NCBI GenBank assembly: GCA_026122225.1
Contig: JANEZZ010000975.1
Coordinates: 248,001-312,000, forward strand
DNA from: Heloderma charlesbogerti
Lineage: Eukaryota; Chordata; Lepidosauria; Squamata; Helodermatidae
DNA: 64,000 bases
Direction: 5' to 3'
The position numbers were made by a program, and so were the translations under genes. Under the pieces are notes generated by a model. That model was not told where the DNA came from and made no database searches. It saw only the letters and a program-made list of their open reading frames with translations. Below, one piece after another: positions 63,636 to 64,000 of this stretch. Position 1 is the stretch's first letter; each line of letters begins with the position of its first letter.

Positions 63636-64000
63636 AAAAAGAGGCCAGTTTAAGCATGCATTTAAAAGAGGCATACATAGCATAAAGTGGAGCAGGGCCC
63701 CGAGAATCAGCATACAGTGGAGCGGGGGGAGGGGACACCTTTCTAATGAATATGTATTTTAGTGAAGAGATCTTGCGAAACTTGAATGAAAACAAAACCA
63801 CCTGAGCTTTTGCTGCATTAAAAAAAACAACAACACACCATTCATTATTTCTTAGGAATCTCCTTTCGTGTTGGAGACATCATTAATGACAAGAAATTGG
63901 ATTTGGAGAAGCAAACAAAGAAGCAGTCTGTTTTTGTTTTTTGGCCTTCTCCAAACATGGCTATATGAAAGATCCTCCGCACAACCCCCCCCCCCAAGAA
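63636..64000. other. Unassigned sequence to the window end
   Basis: No gene or recognised repeat was seen. The last bases are a C-rich run (CCCCCCCCCC). Confidence 0.5.

Noticed and set aside
63454..63801. Poly-lysine/poly-leucine frames
   Set aside because: Product of the (CTT)n microsatellite on either strand.

Overview
The window looks like non-coding DNA of a squamate reptile (lizard or snake). Three things point there: several BovB (RTE-clade) LINEs, CR1 and L2/CR1-group LINE pieces with reptile-type 3' ends, and tRNA-derived SINEs with AATAAA-type or TTCCTATGTTCC-type tails. No host exon, rRNA, tRNA gene, CRISPR array or bacterial feature could be supported. Nearly every readable protein is a transposon protein or an antisense shadow of one. 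The assignment rests on family recognition by eye, not on a database search.

Layout. 1-13 kb: CR1 tails, palindromic DNA-transposon MITEs with 8-bp target site duplications (TSDs), SINEs, an inverted repeat around a GT/GA microsatellite, a six-unit minisatellite (9889-10272), a near-perfect 75-bp palindrome (10858-10932) and a composite BovB insertion (11665-12196). 13.9-17.2 kb: a full-length but mutated BovB on the minus strand. 17.2-24.2 kb: SINEs, an L2/CR1-group LINE (19780-21056) and a 1.4-kb hAT-like MITE that received an internally deleted L1. 24.9-25.7 kb: a BovB with only its two ends. 26.9-29.0 kb: a 5'-truncated BovB with an unbroken 697-codon reading frame. 29-34 kb: a cluster of hAT-like MITEs. 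34.4-36.8 kb: a CR1 on the minus strand. 37.6-38.3 kb: a CR1 tail split by a MITE. 38.8-39.2 kb: a possible Penelope-like inverted pair. 39-51 kb: old unrecognised DNA with scattered MITEs. 51.4-55.4 kb: a rearranged BovB with a duplicated reverse transcriptase core, bracketed by a 37-bp inverted repeat. 57.8-59.7 kb: a second L2/CR1-group LINE. 60-64 kb: mostly unrecognised sequence, one CR1 tail and two MITEs.

The autonomous machinery visible here is retrotransposon reverse transcriptase and AP endonuclease. BovB, CR1, L2-like and L1 act by target-primed reverse transcription, and the SINEs and truncated copies are expected to be moved in trans by such enzymes. The MITEs carry no transposase, so any hAT or piggyBac-type source must lie elsewhere. 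The most informative observations are structural: nested insertions with matching TSDs, one paralogous empty site, two L2-like copies sharing one coding lesion, and three rearranged BovB insertions that each sit inside a single TSD pair.
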